Positions 8,058 through 15,923 of a DNA stretch of 43,423 bases are shown here, piece by piece. Source of the stretch: Verrucomicrobiota bacterium. GTDB lineage: Bacteria; Verrucomicrobiota; Verrucomicrobiia; Limisphaerales; UBA1319. The stretch is from positions 1 to 43,423 of the forward strand of contig JAKLHY010000065.1 of NCBI GenBank assembly GCA_022709905.1, read 5' to 3'. Under the pieces are notes generated by a model, which was given only the letters and a program-made list of their open reading frames with translations, did not search any database and was not told where the DNA came from. Position numbers and translations under genes: made by a program. Position 1 is the stretch's first letter; the number at the start of each line of letters is the position of its first letter.

Positions 8058-9404
8058 TCAGTTTTCAATTTGCCGATAGAACTCGATGGCCTCGGGCGAC
8101 ACGTGCACGCCCTTGAACCACTCCTTGAAATTCAGCCCGGCCAATGACCGCACCCGCGACACCGCCACGTAAGCCTGCCCAGGCTCACGGGCGGCGCGGA
8201 TATCCAGATAAGCCGAGTCCAGCGTCAGCCCCTGCGCCTTGTGGATGGTCATGGCCCATGCCAGCCGCAGCGGGAACTGGCTGAAGGTCGCCGACTCCGG
8301 ATCATCCTGCGCATACCGCCAGGTGAACCGCTCGACGCGGATCACCCCGCCGGTCTTGCTCTCCACCACCACCGTCCCGGGCTCGACATCCACCACCGTA
8401 CCGATCTGGCCGTTCACAAACAGCGGCTCAGCGCGGCCCGGCTCATTCTTGTTCACGGTGAACATCACCAGGGCGCCGGGCTTCAGATGCAGCGATGCGG
8501 GCGTCAGCAGGTTGCGCGTCAGGAACTCGCGCTGCAGCTCCGGCCCGCTCTGCTGCGCGTGCGACACGGTTTCCTCGCCCGCCAGCTCGGAAAGTTGGAA
8601 GCCATTCCACTTGTCCACCTGCACGTTGTGCGTGAACAAGCGCGGCATCGTCGCCGGCGGATTGCTCCGCACCCGCGACTGCAAAATCCGCGCGCTATCG
8701 CCCCACACCCGGCCGACTCGGAAGTCGGCCAGCGCGCGGACGAATGCCGCCTCATCCTGGCGTCGCACCTTCTCGAGCAGGAAGGTCCGGAAATTCGCCG
8801 CCGCCCAGGCCGGCGCCTGAAAGCCCCAATCGTACGGTTCAGTCTCGGCCGTGCGGACCGGCGGCAGTTGGAGGAAGTCGCCGGTCGCGATCACCTGGCA
8901 GCCGCCGAACGGCTCATCTCGGCCCCGCAGCCGCCGGAACAGGAACTCGACGAACTCCAGTTGCCGACCCGGCAGCATGCTGACCTCGTCAATAACGAGG
9001 ACCTCGCACCGCCGAACACGATTGAACCCACCCAGAATTGACCGGCGCGGATCGCGCTGGAGCTGGGCGAAGTACTCCTCGTTCGACTGCCCCGGCGCCG
9101 GCCCGATCAGCATCCCGCAGAACCGGTGAATCGTCATGCCGCCCACGTTCAGCGCCGCGACGCCTGTCGGCGCGGTCACGCTCACCCGGCGCGGACACTC
9201 CGCGATGAACGCCCGCAACTGCGTGCTCTTCCCGGTCCCACCCGCGCCGGTCAGAAAGCAGTTGTTTCCACCCAGCGCGGCGGCACGGAAGCGGTTCTCC
9301 GGCGTCAACACGCTGTCGGCCAGCGCCTCATATTCAGCATCCGTGAACGGGAAGCCAGGCCGCCCATTCGTCTCACCAACCTCGAAACACAAATTTGTCT
9401 GCAT
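8058..9404 (-). CDS. Pif1/RecD-like DNA helicase
   Basis: 448-residue SF1B helicase. Visible motifs: Walker A GAGGTGKST (about 53-61), Ia APTGVAALNVGG, Walker B VLVIDEVSML, motif III ATGDFLQLPPV, and the C-terminal MTIHKAQGLT plus YVAVSRVRSLAGL of the Pif1/RecD group. The N-terminus is short and without the extra domains of RecD2. It would act 5' to 3' on the element's DNA during replication or recombination. It ends 22 bases before the small CxxC gene and follows the LuxR-HTH gene by 6 bases. Confidence 0.9.
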   Translation of the reverse strand: MQTNLCFEVGETNGRPGFPFTDAEYEALADSVLTPENRFRAAALGGNNCFLTGAGGTGKSTQLRAFIAECPRRVSVTAPTGVAALNVGGMTIHRFCGMLIGPAPGQSNEEYFAQLQRDPRRSILGGFNRVRRCEVLVIDEVSMLPGRQLEFVEFLFRRLRGRDEPFGGCQVIATGDFLQLPPVRTAETEPYDWGFQAPAWAAANFRTFLLEKVRRQDEAAFVRALADFRVGRVWGDSARILQSRVRSNPPATMPRLFTHNVQVDKWNGFQLSELAGEETVSHAQQSGPELQREFLTRNLLTPASLHLKPGALVMFTVNKNEPGRAEPLFVNGQIGTVVDVEPGTVVVESKTGGVIRVERFTWRYAQDDPESATFSQFPLRLAWAMTIHKAQGLTLDSAYLDIRAAREPGQAYVAVSRVRSLAGLNFKEWFKGVHVSPEAIEFYRQIEN

Positions 9405-9410
9405 AAATTC

Positions 9411-9731
9411 TCAATCCCGCACGTGCAGGGGCCCCTCGGTCCTGGCCGGCAAATCCGGCCGAATCAGCCCGAGGACAATTGCCCGCCTGCACAAACTCAC
9501 TGGGTCACCCACCCCGAACAGCCGATACAACTGCGCCCGGTGGTACTCCACCGTCTTGGCGCTAATGCCCAAATCGGCCCCTATTTCTTTCATCCCCTTG
9601 CCGTCCCACATCCCCGCCAGCACCTCACCGCGCCGGCCGAGGCGAGCCACCAGTCTCGCCAAGGCCGGATACAACACCGGGTCCACCCACACTCGGCGCC
9701 GCCTACGCGCACACCCCGAGCGCATGGGCAA
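9411..9731 (-). CDS. LuxR-type HTH DNA-binding protein, no sensor domain
   Basis: 106 residues, essentially one LuxR/FixJ-type helix-turn-helix: 'GMKEIGADLGISAKTVEYHR' followed by LYRLFGV. There is no receiver or autoinducer domain, so it is probably a constitutive or phage-specific regulator, or a sigma-region-4-like factor. The start at 9731 gives a 29-base overlap with the upstream exonuclease gene. A GTG at 9692, eight codons into a clear spacing after the exonuclease stop and with an AGGCGG upstream, is equally plausible and would remove an Arg-rich leader. Confidence 0.7.
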   Translation of the reverse strand: MPMRSGCARRRRRVWVDPVLYPALARLVARLGRRGEVLAGMWDGKGMKEIGADLGISAKTVEYHRAQLYRLFGVGDPVSLCRRAIVLGLIRPDLPARTEGPLHVRD

Positions 9732-10392
9732 TCCTCACGGTGAGGTCCAGGTCGTTGCGCAGGTACGCCTCCGCCTGCTTGCGGTCTGTCCGCCACAACT
9801 CGGCGAACGCCTTGCCGTCGCCATTCTTTGCGCCCACGCCCAGGTGCTTCGCGATGCTGTCCAGCGAACCCCGCGCCTGCCGATCGCCAAGCTGCCAAGC
9901 ATCGCGCAGGTCAATGAGCTGGTCGCCCCAGTAACGGCCACGCCGCAGGCCGAACGGAATCGGCACGCGCCGCTTCCACGAACGCCGGAACAGGAACGGC
10001 AGGTCGAAGCCGAAGATGTTGAATCCGATCATCGGGTTCATCCGCCCCATCTCCGCCTGGGTGTACTGCCAGAACTCCCGCAGGGTTTGCGCCTCATCAT
10101 CGTGGCCGATGATGACGCACTTGCCCGAATCCATGGCGGGCCCGGCCTCGCTCAGCTCGTCGAACACGAGCATCCCGATGGCCACCACACGCCCCGTCAG
10201 CGGGTCCAGCGCCGCCTTGTCGAAAAAGTCCCGGCGGTGGCTGGCCTCCGCTTCGGCGATCTTGGCGGCGACCTTCTCCGGGTCCTTGATGTTGCCCGTC
10301 TTCACTTCCGCCGGGTCAAACGGTGGCAGTAGCGCTGATAACTCGCCCTCCGCCAATGGCCCGGTTTCCACGTCAAATACAATGGTCTGCAT
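9703..10392 (-). CDS. DnaQ/PolB-like 3'-5' exonuclease
   Basis: About 229 residues with an RNase H-like exonuclease fold. Exo I is FDVETG (acids near residues 7 and 9), Exo II is GFNIFGFDLPFL, and Exo III is represented by 'YLRNDLDLT' near the C-terminus. This arrangement is that of predicted 3'-5' exonucleases of the PolB type found in phages. The ATG at 10392 is chosen over 10413 because AAGGAA precedes it at good spacing and the protein then starts directly with the first strand. It probably proofreads or trims ends with the primase and SSB of the same operon. Confidence 0.8.
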   Translation of the reverse strand: MQTIVFDVETGPLAEGELSALLPPFDPAEVKTGNIKDPEKVAAKIAEAEASHRRDFFDKAALDPLTGRVVAIGMLVFDELSEAGPAMDSGKCVIIGHDDEAQTLREFWQYTQAEMGRMNPMIGFNIFGFDLPFLFRRSWKRRVPIPFGLRRGRYWGDQLIDLRDAWQLGDRQARGSLDSIAKHLGVGAKNGDGKAFAELWRTDRKQAEAYLRNDLDLTVRIAHALGVCA

Positions 10393-10466
10393 AACAGTTC
10401 CTTCGGTTTGCACGGAGGGACGCGATCCGCCCGCGCCCCTCCATGCGGTTGTAGTGAGTTCACGGC

Positions 10467-11168
10467 CTAGTAGGGCACGTTGTCGTCCTGTTTCTCCTGG
10501 GTCGCCTGCCAGGCCTCCAGAGCGGCGATGAGCCGCCGGTCATCGGCGCTCGGCTTGGCGCTCGCCTTCGCTGCCGGCAACCAGTGGTCGATCAGCGCGC
10601 CGACCTGCTCGGGCGAGAGGTCACGAACCTCCAGCCCCTTGCATTTGCCGACGTGGATTTTCGTCGCGCCCAGGTCGCCGTTGCTGCCGCTCGCCTGTTC
10701 GGCGCGGCGATAACCGTTGCCGTCCTTCGGCGGCCGGTCCTTCATCCGCACGAACTTGCCCGAGGGCTTCAGCGGCTCTGCCGACTTGTCCGGCTGGATC
10801 AACGCGATGTTCGCGTAAACCTCGCCGTCGCTGTGCTCGTGGATCACCGTGATGTGGGCCGTCTTGCCGAGCATGTCCTCCGTGTCGAAGGTTTTGGTCT
10901 CCTCAGGGGTCAGTTCGCGCCCCATCCACTTTCTCAAAAACGGCCGCAGGGCCGAGTTCTCGTGATACGACGGGGTGAACGGCGCGGACCACACGCACCA
11001 GGGCGTGCCGTCGTCTTTGGTCTGGCCGGTCTCGAACACGAACCGGAACTTTTCCTTCGGTCCGAACTGGGTCTGCACCGTCTTGAGAGGGGTAACGTCC
11101 ACGCAGACCGCCGACCCGTTATATTCCGGGCAAGGTTGGAAGTTCCCGCTACCTGCTTTGATACGCAT
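10467..11168 (-). CDS. Single-stranded DNA-binding-like protein
   Basis: 233 residues from the ATG at 11168 (MRIKAGSGNFQPCP). The first 130 residues look like an OB-fold phage SSB: 'FRFVFETGQTKDDGTPWCVW', then 'SALRPFLRKWMGRELTPEET', a pattern common in phage replication proteins. The last residues are acidic and end DDNVPY, close to the DDxxPF tail by which SSBs recruit partner enzymes. It follows the nuclease gene by 4 bases. An alternative start at 11222 would overlap that gene. The family assignment is by pattern. The tail supports it. Confidence 0.7.
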   Translation of the reverse strand: MRIKAGSGNFQPCPEYNGSAVCVDVTPLKTVQTQFGPKEKFRFVFETGQTKDDGTPWCVWSAPFTPSYHENSALRPFLRKWMGRELTPEETKTFDTEDMLGKTAHITVIHEHSDGEVYANIALIQPDKSAEPLKPSGKFVRMKDRPPKDGNGYRRAEQASGSNGDLGATKIHVGKCKGLEVRDLSPEQVGALIDHWLPAAKASAKPSADDRRLIAALEAWQATQEKQDDNVPY

Positions 11169-11172
11169 ATGT

Positions 11173-11760
11173 TTAATGCTCCGATTGCTTTGTTTGCTCT
11201 GTTTCCGGGAACGCACGCACACCGCGTGCTACGGCCGGCGACACGCCGGACGACTTCCCAAAATCTGTTGTGGGGTGAGGTGTCGCATCTGTCCCATCCG
11301 CCCCATTCCTCCCATCAGCCGGCGGCAGCACATAACCGTGCTCATCCGTGTGCCGGCGCCGTTGAACCTCCCGCAGGAACTGGAAAAACAATTCCGCATC
11401 CATCGTGACGGGCCGCGGCCCGACGAACGGCCACAGGTCGAAATAGGTCAGGGCTGTGTGCAGCAGGTCATAGAGGGCGTCAGAATCCATCGTGACGAAC
11501 CACGGCCCTCTATTCTGCCGGTGAGCCACGACCCACGGCTTGCCGCCGCAATCGCGCCGCGCCTGAGCGCAGGCCTCGGCGAGGTTCAGGTTCTGGACGC
11601 GCTTGACCTCGATGTGCAGCCAGGCCAGCGCATCGCTGACGACATCCGGGCTGTCCACGCCCCCAGCAAACTGCTGCCCGCGCCGGGCATCGAATCCATG
11701 CACCCGCAACAGCGCCGCAAACTCCCGCTCCCCGACTTTTCCTTTCTGCCGCGAGTTCAT
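11173..11760 (-). CDS. Hjc-like Holliday-junction resolvase/PD-(D/E)XK nuclease
   Basis: 195 residues from the ATG at 11760. The first 60 residues match the archaeal-type Hjc core: KGKVGEREF (Glu 11), then GVDSPDVV (Asp 39), then IEVKR (Glu 51, Lys 53), the PD-(D/E)XK catalytic set with typical spacing. The C-terminal half is less ordered and not recognised. It would cut four-way junctions arising in element replication or recombination before packaging. Its start overlaps the stop of the upstream HTH gene. The longer in-frame start at 11964 would read through most of that gene and is not supported. Confidence 0.75.
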   Translation of the reverse strand: MNSRQKGKVGEREFAALLRVHGFDARRGQQFAGGVDSPDVVSDALAWLHIEVKRVQNLNLAEACAQARRDCGGKPWVVAHRQNRGPWFVTMDSDALYDLLHTALTYFDLWPFVGPRPVTMDAELFFQFLREVQRRRHTDEHGYVLPPADGRNGADGTDATPHPTTDFGKSSGVSPAVARGVRAFPETEQTKQSEH

Positions 11761-12059
11761 AGGCCCCCTTTCATCTTTTCCAGCCGGGCCACCGCAGCCG
11801 CGGTCAACTGCCGGAGCACATCCGGCAAGTAGAACCGCACCAGCACACCCCCAGGGCGCATCGGTGTGATCTCTCCCTTGGCGACCATTTCGTCCACGGT
11901 CCGAACCGAGACCACCAACACCCCAGCCAACCCCTTCCGGGTAACGACCGCTCGACAAGGGCAACCATCACCGCCTTCGTCCCCCTGTTGGCTCGCGTTC
12001 CATTCCGCCAACCGGTCCGCGCAGCGCGCCAGGCGCACATCAGTCTTCGTCGGCCTCAT
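11757..12059 (-). CDS. Small HTH (excisionase-like) protein
   Basis: 100 residues. The middle 'VTRKGLAGVLVVSVRTVDEM' followed by VAKGEITPMRPGGVLVRFY matches the winged-HTH pattern of AlpA/Xis-like proteins (helix, turn, recognition helix, small wing). It overlaps its downstream neighbour by 4 bases and its upstream neighbour likewise. It probably has a regulatory or directionality-factor role in the element. Two such small HTH proteins lie in tandem here, and which one works with the integrase cannot be told from sequence. Confidence 0.65.
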   Translation of the reverse strand: MRPTKTDVRLARCADRLAEWNASQQGDEGGDGCPCRAVVTRKGLAGVLVVSVRTVDEMVAKGEITPMRPGGVLVRFYLPDVLRQLTAAAVARLEKMKGGL

Positions 12060-12364
12060 CGCGCCGCCTCCGTTTCCTCCGCAGGCGGCGCTCCAATAGC
12101 CTCTATGTCACTCCGGCGGACCCGGAACGACCCCGGCAACACCTCCACCTTGGTCAGCCTCCCGGCCTTGATCATTCGCCAGAACGTTGCGCGGGACACC
12201 CCGAGCAGCTTCGCCCCCGCGCCCATGCCCAACAGCAAGGGGCCCTTCGGCGGCTCCGGCGCCACAGCCATCTTCCCCTCAAGAACCCGGTCAATGATGG
12301 CCTGCTGTTCAGGCGTGGCCTGGAGGAACCGCAACAGCCGTTCGTTGGAGTTGTTCGCGGTCAC
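12056..12364 (-). CDS. AlpA/excisionase-like HTH protein
   Basis: 102 residues. The C-terminal half reads 'GAGAKLLGVSRATFWRMIKA' then GRLTKVEVLPGSFRVRRSDIEAI, a clear MerR/AlpA-type excisionase helix-turn-helix with wing. The N-terminal part (LRFLQATPEQQAIIDRVLEG) resembles the same segment in the next gene upstream (WATPAQRVAVDAVLGG), suggesting that the two arose by duplication or share a dimerisation helix. It is translationally coupled to both neighbours. Confidence 0.75.
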   Translation of the reverse strand: MTANNSNERLLRFLQATPEQQAIIDRVLEGKMAVAPEPPKGPLLLGMGAGAKLLGVSRATFWRMIKAGRLTKVEVLPGSFRVRRSDIEAIGAPPAEETEAAR

Positions 12365-12615
12365 GAGGCACCCCCTTTCTTCCGGTCCCGGTAGGCATCA
12401 ATGGCGTTGATCACCGCATCCAGCGCCAGGCTGAGCACCCGCTCCACGTCGTCGAAGCAAGCACCATCGGCCTTCGCCGACTTGCCGGGCGGTACCGCCA
12501 CCGGCCCGCCCAGGACTGCATCGACCGCAACCCGCTGCGCGGGCGTTGCCCACAACACCCGCCAAGCCCGCAGGAGCCGATTCGGATTTCGGATTTCGGC
12601 CTTCGGATTTCTCAT
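12361..12615 (-). CDS. Small hypothetical protein (84 aa)
   Basis: Starts at the ATG at 12615, which overlaps the stop of the XRE gene (ATGA). No recognised domain. It shares a 'ATPxQxxxxDxVLxG' segment with the following AlpA-like protein, and its C-terminus is helical (VLSLALDAVINAIDAYRDRK). It is probably an early regulatory or accessory product of the repressor operon. Confidence 0.6.
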   Translation of the reverse strand: MRNPKAEIRNPNRLLRAWRVLWATPAQRVAVDAVLGGPVAVPPGKSAKADGACFDDVERVLSLALDAVINAIDAYRDRKKGGAS

Positions 12616-12818
12616 TGGCCCACCTCCCACGTTTCGATGCCCAACTCGCGGGCAATCGCCTCTTTGAGGCTTTGCTCAGGTACGGCCCGCCCGGTCTCGA
12701 TCTTGGTGATCTGCGACTCGGAGCAACCCACCTTCCGCGCCAGGTCGAGCTGGGTCAGCCCCAGCCGACCCCGCGCCGCCCTCATCACCCGCGCCTTGCC
12801 ATTCTGCGTCGTCTTCAT
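12612..12818 (-). CDS. XRE-family (Cro/CI-like) repressor
   Basis: 68 residues, a single HTH_XRE domain: LGLTQLDLARKVGCSESQIT, then KIETGRAVPEQSLKEAIARE. It is the first gene of the minus-strand replication/packaging operon, so it probably controls its own promoter and the entry into replication of the element. The size is that of a Cro-type or minimal repressor, without a cleavable C-terminal domain. Confidence 0.85.
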   Translation of the reverse strand: MKTTQNGKARVMRAARGRLGLTQLDLARKVGCSESQITKIETGRAVPEQSLKEAIARELGIETWEVGQ

Positions 12819-12845
12819 GTTCTTCGCCTTCGTCTGTTAACGGCC

Positions 12846-12887
12846 AAAAAAACGAAGGCGCCCGGGCCCACTCGGCTCGGACGCCTT
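12846..12887 (-). terminator. Intrinsic terminator after the two-gene unit
   Basis: Read on the minus strand, AAGGCG...CGCCTT closes a GC-rich hairpin (12887 to 12855) followed by CG and a run of seven T (12852 to 12846). It lies between the 472-residue gene and the XRE operon and separates their transcripts. Confidence 0.75.
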
Positions 12888-12937
12888 TTGGCCTTCTAAG
12901 AACTAGAAGGCGGAAGAACTTGTTCCTTTTCGGAAGA

Positions 12938-14356
12938 TTACATTCCTGTTTTGTCCCCCTTGAGTTTCACCACCCAATTCACGCGCGGTTTCGGGCGATA
13001 GCAGTTTTTAACGCCGTAAACCAACGTGTCCCGGTCGTTGAGATGGTCGAAAAGCGGCCTGCAATTCTCGCGTAGGTGCCCATCCAGCACCTTGCGCACA
13101 TGCTTCCGGATTACATCGGCCTTCACCTGGAAAGTTCCCTTCTGGTACTCCTTCGGCACCCACTTACCGCTCACCTTCTTGGCATTTGCCGCGAGCAGCT
13201 CCTGCTGTCCCTCGAGCGCTCGCTTCACCTCCAGGTAAGCGTCGCTGCTGTAATCGTTCGCCTTCTGGTGCAGCCGGACCTCGCCCTGTAGCCGTTTAAT
13301 CTCCCGCTGACAGTCCGCGATCTGCCCTGCATCCCAGATGACATCACGCTCGTTCAGATCACCAACCCGCCCGCCTACCGGCTCCCCATCATCGCCGTAG
13401 CCCTCCGCCCCATGCAGAATCTCCCTCACGGCGTCCTTGCTCGCGGCGGTCCCGGCCGCCGCCGCATGCTTGCGAATGGCCTGCGTCAGCGCGCTAGCGT
13501 CGAACTCAGCGCCCTGCCGCGCCATCAGGAGGATGAGGTACTCAGTGCCAACCCACGGAGGCATCAGGACCTCATGCCCCTGGAAACGAATGCGCCAGGT
13601 TGAAACCACCGTCCGGTCATGCTTCCCGGCCCGTCGCCGCGTCCCCTCCTGCATGATCAGGAATTCAGGAGCGGCACCGCCATTGGCCGGAGCATCCGGC
13701 GCCGCATGTCGGTGCCGAGCCGTCCGAGCAAACCGCGCAAGCAACTCCTTCGCCGGTCGCCGTGTCTTCAGCGACCCGTCAGCTTCAACCGTGAAACAAG
13801 AAGCCAGGTCCAGGAATTCCGCACTGCGTTTCTCCAGCAGCTCCCGGCACCTTCGATCCACAAAGCGGCTCGTTGGCCCCACCAGCACGAACGGATGGCC
13901 CGACTCTGCCACCAGGGCCGTGATAGCTTGCTGAAATTCATCCCGGTCCCGCGCTAGCGCCAACAGCACTGCCACCCCACTCTCGCCAAGCGAAGCCACC
14001 TGCCGCGTTCGCGGTACCAGCAACCGCAGCTCCATTGGCTTGCCCTCCAGAGCCCATGCTATCTTTCGTCCGAGCTTTCCGACGTCCAGCTCCCACACCA
14101 CCCGGTCCGCGTCCCGTAGTACGACGTCGTCGCAATCCGCCTCCTCGCATTGGCACACCCCCACCAGCCCGCGCCGGCTAGGAACGACCAAATGCGCGCA
14201 CCCGCAACCACGCGGGCACGGCACACGGTCCGTTCGCCGGTCTGTCGCCCGCAAACACAGAGCGGCGGCAGCCTCGAAGTCTGACCCCAGAAGCTGGTGC
14301 CAACTCAAAGCTGCCGCCGCGTCCGGCGCAGTCTCAATTGCGTTCCAGAGGCTCAT
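12938..14356 (-). CDS. Unrecognised 472-aa protein with Cys cluster and coiled coil
   Basis: No family recognised. Residues of about 46-75 hold a Cys-rich cluster (CPRGCGC, then CQCEEADC) likely to bind zinc. The middle is alpha/beta with no visible catalytic motif. Residues of about 350-400 form a predicted coiled coil ('DCQREIKRLQGEVRLHQKAN'). The C-terminus is basic (YRPKPRVNWVVKLKGDK) and could contact nucleic acid. Its start overlaps the stop of the upstream 401-residue gene by 23 bases, so the two are co-transcribed. The pair stands between the phage-like operon and the defence operon and is divergent from the latter. Confidence 0.7.
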   Translation of the reverse strand: MSLWNAIETAPDAAAALSWHQLLGSDFEAAAALCLRATDRRTDRVPCPRGCGCAHLVVPSRRGLVGVCQCEEADCDDVVLRDADRVVWELDVGKLGRKIAWALEGKPMELRLLVPRTRQVASLGESGVAVLLALARDRDEFQQAITALVAESGHPFVLVGPTSRFVDRRCRELLEKRSAEFLDLASCFTVEADGSLKTRRPAKELLARFARTARHRHAAPDAPANGGAAPEFLIMQEGTRRRAGKHDRTVVSTWRIRFQGHEVLMPPWVGTEYLILLMARQGAEFDASALTQAIRKHAAAAGTAASKDAVREILHGAEGYGDDGEPVGGRVGDLNERDVIWDAGQIADCQREIKRLQGEVRLHQKANDYSSDAYLEVKRALEGQQELLAANAKKVSGKWVPKEYQKGTFQVKADVIRKHVRKVLDGHLRENCRPLFDHLNDRDTLVYGVKNCYRPKPRVNWVVKLKGDKTGM

Positions 14357-15539
14357 TCCTCAGGGCAGAAACGCGGTTAACCAACTCCTCTTCCGGGCTG
14401 CGAAAGCCCTTGCTGGTCAGCCAGCGATGCACAGCCGCCGCATCGCACTGTCGGGTCAGCCGCAGCTTGTTCCCGGCCCGCAGGTAAACCATGCGCGGCT
14501 TGCTCTGGCCGGTGAACTGCACCTGGAAACCGGCGCTCACCAGTTGACCGCCCGCCGGCATGATCCGCTGGCCGGTGGCCTCAGCGAAGGCGAACAAGTC
14601 CTTGGCCTTCCAGTGAATGACTGCGTCGTGTTCGTCATTGGTGCGGACCTCCAGCTCGGTCAGCACCACCTTGTCAATGCCGCTCCCGGGCGCCACCTCC
14701 AGAGCATCCGGCCCTTCGTCCTTCAGTGGCTTCAGCGTGAACGCCTTGCGGACGGAGAAGTACTCCGGGTCCCCAAATAGCCGCTGCCCAAACACGCGGC
14801 GCAGCATCTTCTTCTCGCCAACGCCCTTGGCGTGAACCCGCAGCTCGTCGCGCTCAGGCGAGTAGGCTACCACCAGGTCGCGCGCCGGCCGCAGATGGCG
14901 CACCGTGAAGCGTGCGCCATCCACTATCGGGATGCGCGCGAACGAATCCCCGCGCCGAATCAGGAACCACACGTCCCCATCAACCTCGTGCAACTCAATC
15001 TCGGTCACCCCCTCGTCCCCCTCCCGCTGGTCAGCCAGCCAGGTATCAATGTCCCCCTTGATCAGCGCCACGGCCGCAGCGTCCGGCGCCGTAAACGTCG
15101 CCCGCCGGTCCACCGGCGCCTCGCATCCGTGATACTCAAACGAGCTCAGGCTCGTGATCCGCATCTCGTCCAGCTTCTCGTTGAACAACACCGGGTCGGC
15201 CAGCAACACCTGCACGGCATAGTCGGCATACGTTGCCTGCTGGATGTTGTCCAGCGCCAGGCCGGCCAGCTCCACCCCGCGCATCAGCCGCGCCTTCCCA
15301 TACTCGTTGGCCATCGCCTCGATGCCATACAGGGCCTCGCTGAACCTCTCGGGCAACCCACCCTCCGCCAGCGCCAGCTTCGCCAGTGCTGCATAATACT
15401 CGGCGTCGGCCAGGCTCTCGTCCGGCAACACCACCCGTTCCCTTTCGAACTCGCCCTCGAACTCATCGAGCAGTCGCTTCACGAGCGGCCGCCCGATTTG
15501 CTCAAGGAATTTCGGTTTGGTGAACTTCTTCAGTGCCAT
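14334..15539 (-). CDS. Unrecognised 401-aa protein
   Basis: Starts at ATG 15539 (MALKKFTKPKF). A longer start at 15551 adds only four residues. No family recognised. The N-terminal 130 residues are helical and acidic, and the middle contains beta-rich segments (DGDVWFLIRRGDSFARIPIV). The C-terminal 80 residues could be a winged helix ('QCDAAAVHRWLTSKGF'). No membrane segment or signal peptide is seen. As first gene of the unit facing the defence operon across a promoter region with repeated CTAG half-sites, it could be a regulator or a defence component in its own right. Neither is shown by sequence. Confidence 0.7.
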   Translation of the reverse strand: MALKKFTKPKFLEQIGRPLVKRLLDEFEGEFERERVVLPDESLADAEYYAALAKLALAEGGLPERFSEALYGIEAMANEYGKARLMRGVELAGLALDNIQQATYADYAVQVLLADPVLFNEKLDEMRITSLSSFEYHGCEAPVDRRATFTAPDAAAVALIKGDIDTWLADQREGDEGVTEIELHEVDGDVWFLIRRGDSFARIPIVDGARFTVRHLRPARDLVVAYSPERDELRVHAKGVGEKKMLRRVFGQRLFGDPEYFSVRKAFTLKPLKDEGPDALEVAPGSGIDKVVLTELEVRTNDEHDAVIHWKAKDLFAFAEATGQRIMPAGGQLVSAGFQVQFTGQSKPRMVYLRAGNKLRLTRQCDAAAVHRWLTSKGFRSPEEELVNRVSALRNEPLERN

Positions 15540-15769
15540 AGTTAGGCTCACTTTCTACTGCACGCCGCTTTCTTAACGGCGGTGAGACTCCTTGCATTTC
15601 AGCATCAAGTACCCAATTATGAGCACGACCATTAACGCTGATCGGCAACGAACCTCGGTTTGATTTACCGATCACGGTCCCGCCGCAGGGCGCTCCAACG
15701 CCTTGCGGCCTTTCCGTCTCCGGCCCACTCAGGCCGAAAATTCTTCTTCGCTAACATTTCAACGAACGC

Positions 15770-15803
15770 GTGATCGAGGGGCAAATACATGCCCCGAGAT
15801 CAC
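15770..15803. repeat. Inverted repeat in the divergent intergenic region
   Basis: GTGATCGAGGGGC (15770-15782) faces GCCCCGAGATCAC (15791-15803): 13-base arms with two central mismatches and an 8-base loop. It lies just downstream of the minus-strand promoter candidate, so it could be an operator or a leader hairpin for the 401-residue gene. Confidence 0.6.
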
Positions 15804-15813
15804 TGTATGCATT

Positions 15814-15842
15814 CATTTATCACCCCGCCCACCGCGTGTCAA
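15814..15842 (-). promoter_or_regulatory. Candidate sigma-70 promoter for the minus-strand unit
   Basis: On the minus strand, TTGACA (15842-15837) is a perfect -35 box. At 16-17 bases spacing lies ATAAAT/TAAATG (about 15820-15814) as a weak -10. It would drive the 401/472-residue gene pair with a leader of about 270 bases. It mirrors the plus-strand TTGACA 47 bases away. Confidence 0.4.
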
Positions 15843-15845
15843 CCT

Positions 15846-15884
15846 GTTTCTAGGTAAAAAAAGATTTCTAGAAACAGCTAGAAA
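15846..15884. promoter_or_regulatory. CTAG half-site operator array
   Basis: TTTCTAG (15847-15853), the palindrome TTTCTAGAAA (15865-15874) and CTAGAAA (15878-15884) give four half-sites in 38 bases between the two outward-facing TTGACA boxes. The layout suggests a dimeric repressor that controls both promoters. CTAG is otherwise rare in GC-rich bacterial DNA. The binding protein is unknown. The XRE, MarR-like or RHH protein of this element are candidates. Confidence 0.6.
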
Positions 15885-15888
15885 ACTG

Positions 15889-15917
15889 TTGACACAATCT
15901 GAAACCCGTGGAAAAAT
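15889..15917 (+). promoter_or_regulatory. Candidate promoter of the defence operon
   Basis: TTGACA (15889-15894), 17-base spacer, AAAAAT (15912-15917, four of six matches to TATAAT). Transcription would begin at about 15923-15925, that is, at or one base before the ATG of the DUF499 gene, giving a leaderless or nearly leaderless mRNA. No Shine-Dalgarno sequence precedes that ATG, which agrees. Confidence 0.5.
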
Positions 15918-15923
15918 GACTTC

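Noticed and set aside
9136..10332. 398-residue ORF on the plus strand
   Set aside because: It runs antisense across the helicase, LuxR-HTH and exonuclease genes, is Arg/Pro/His-rich and has no recognisable motif.
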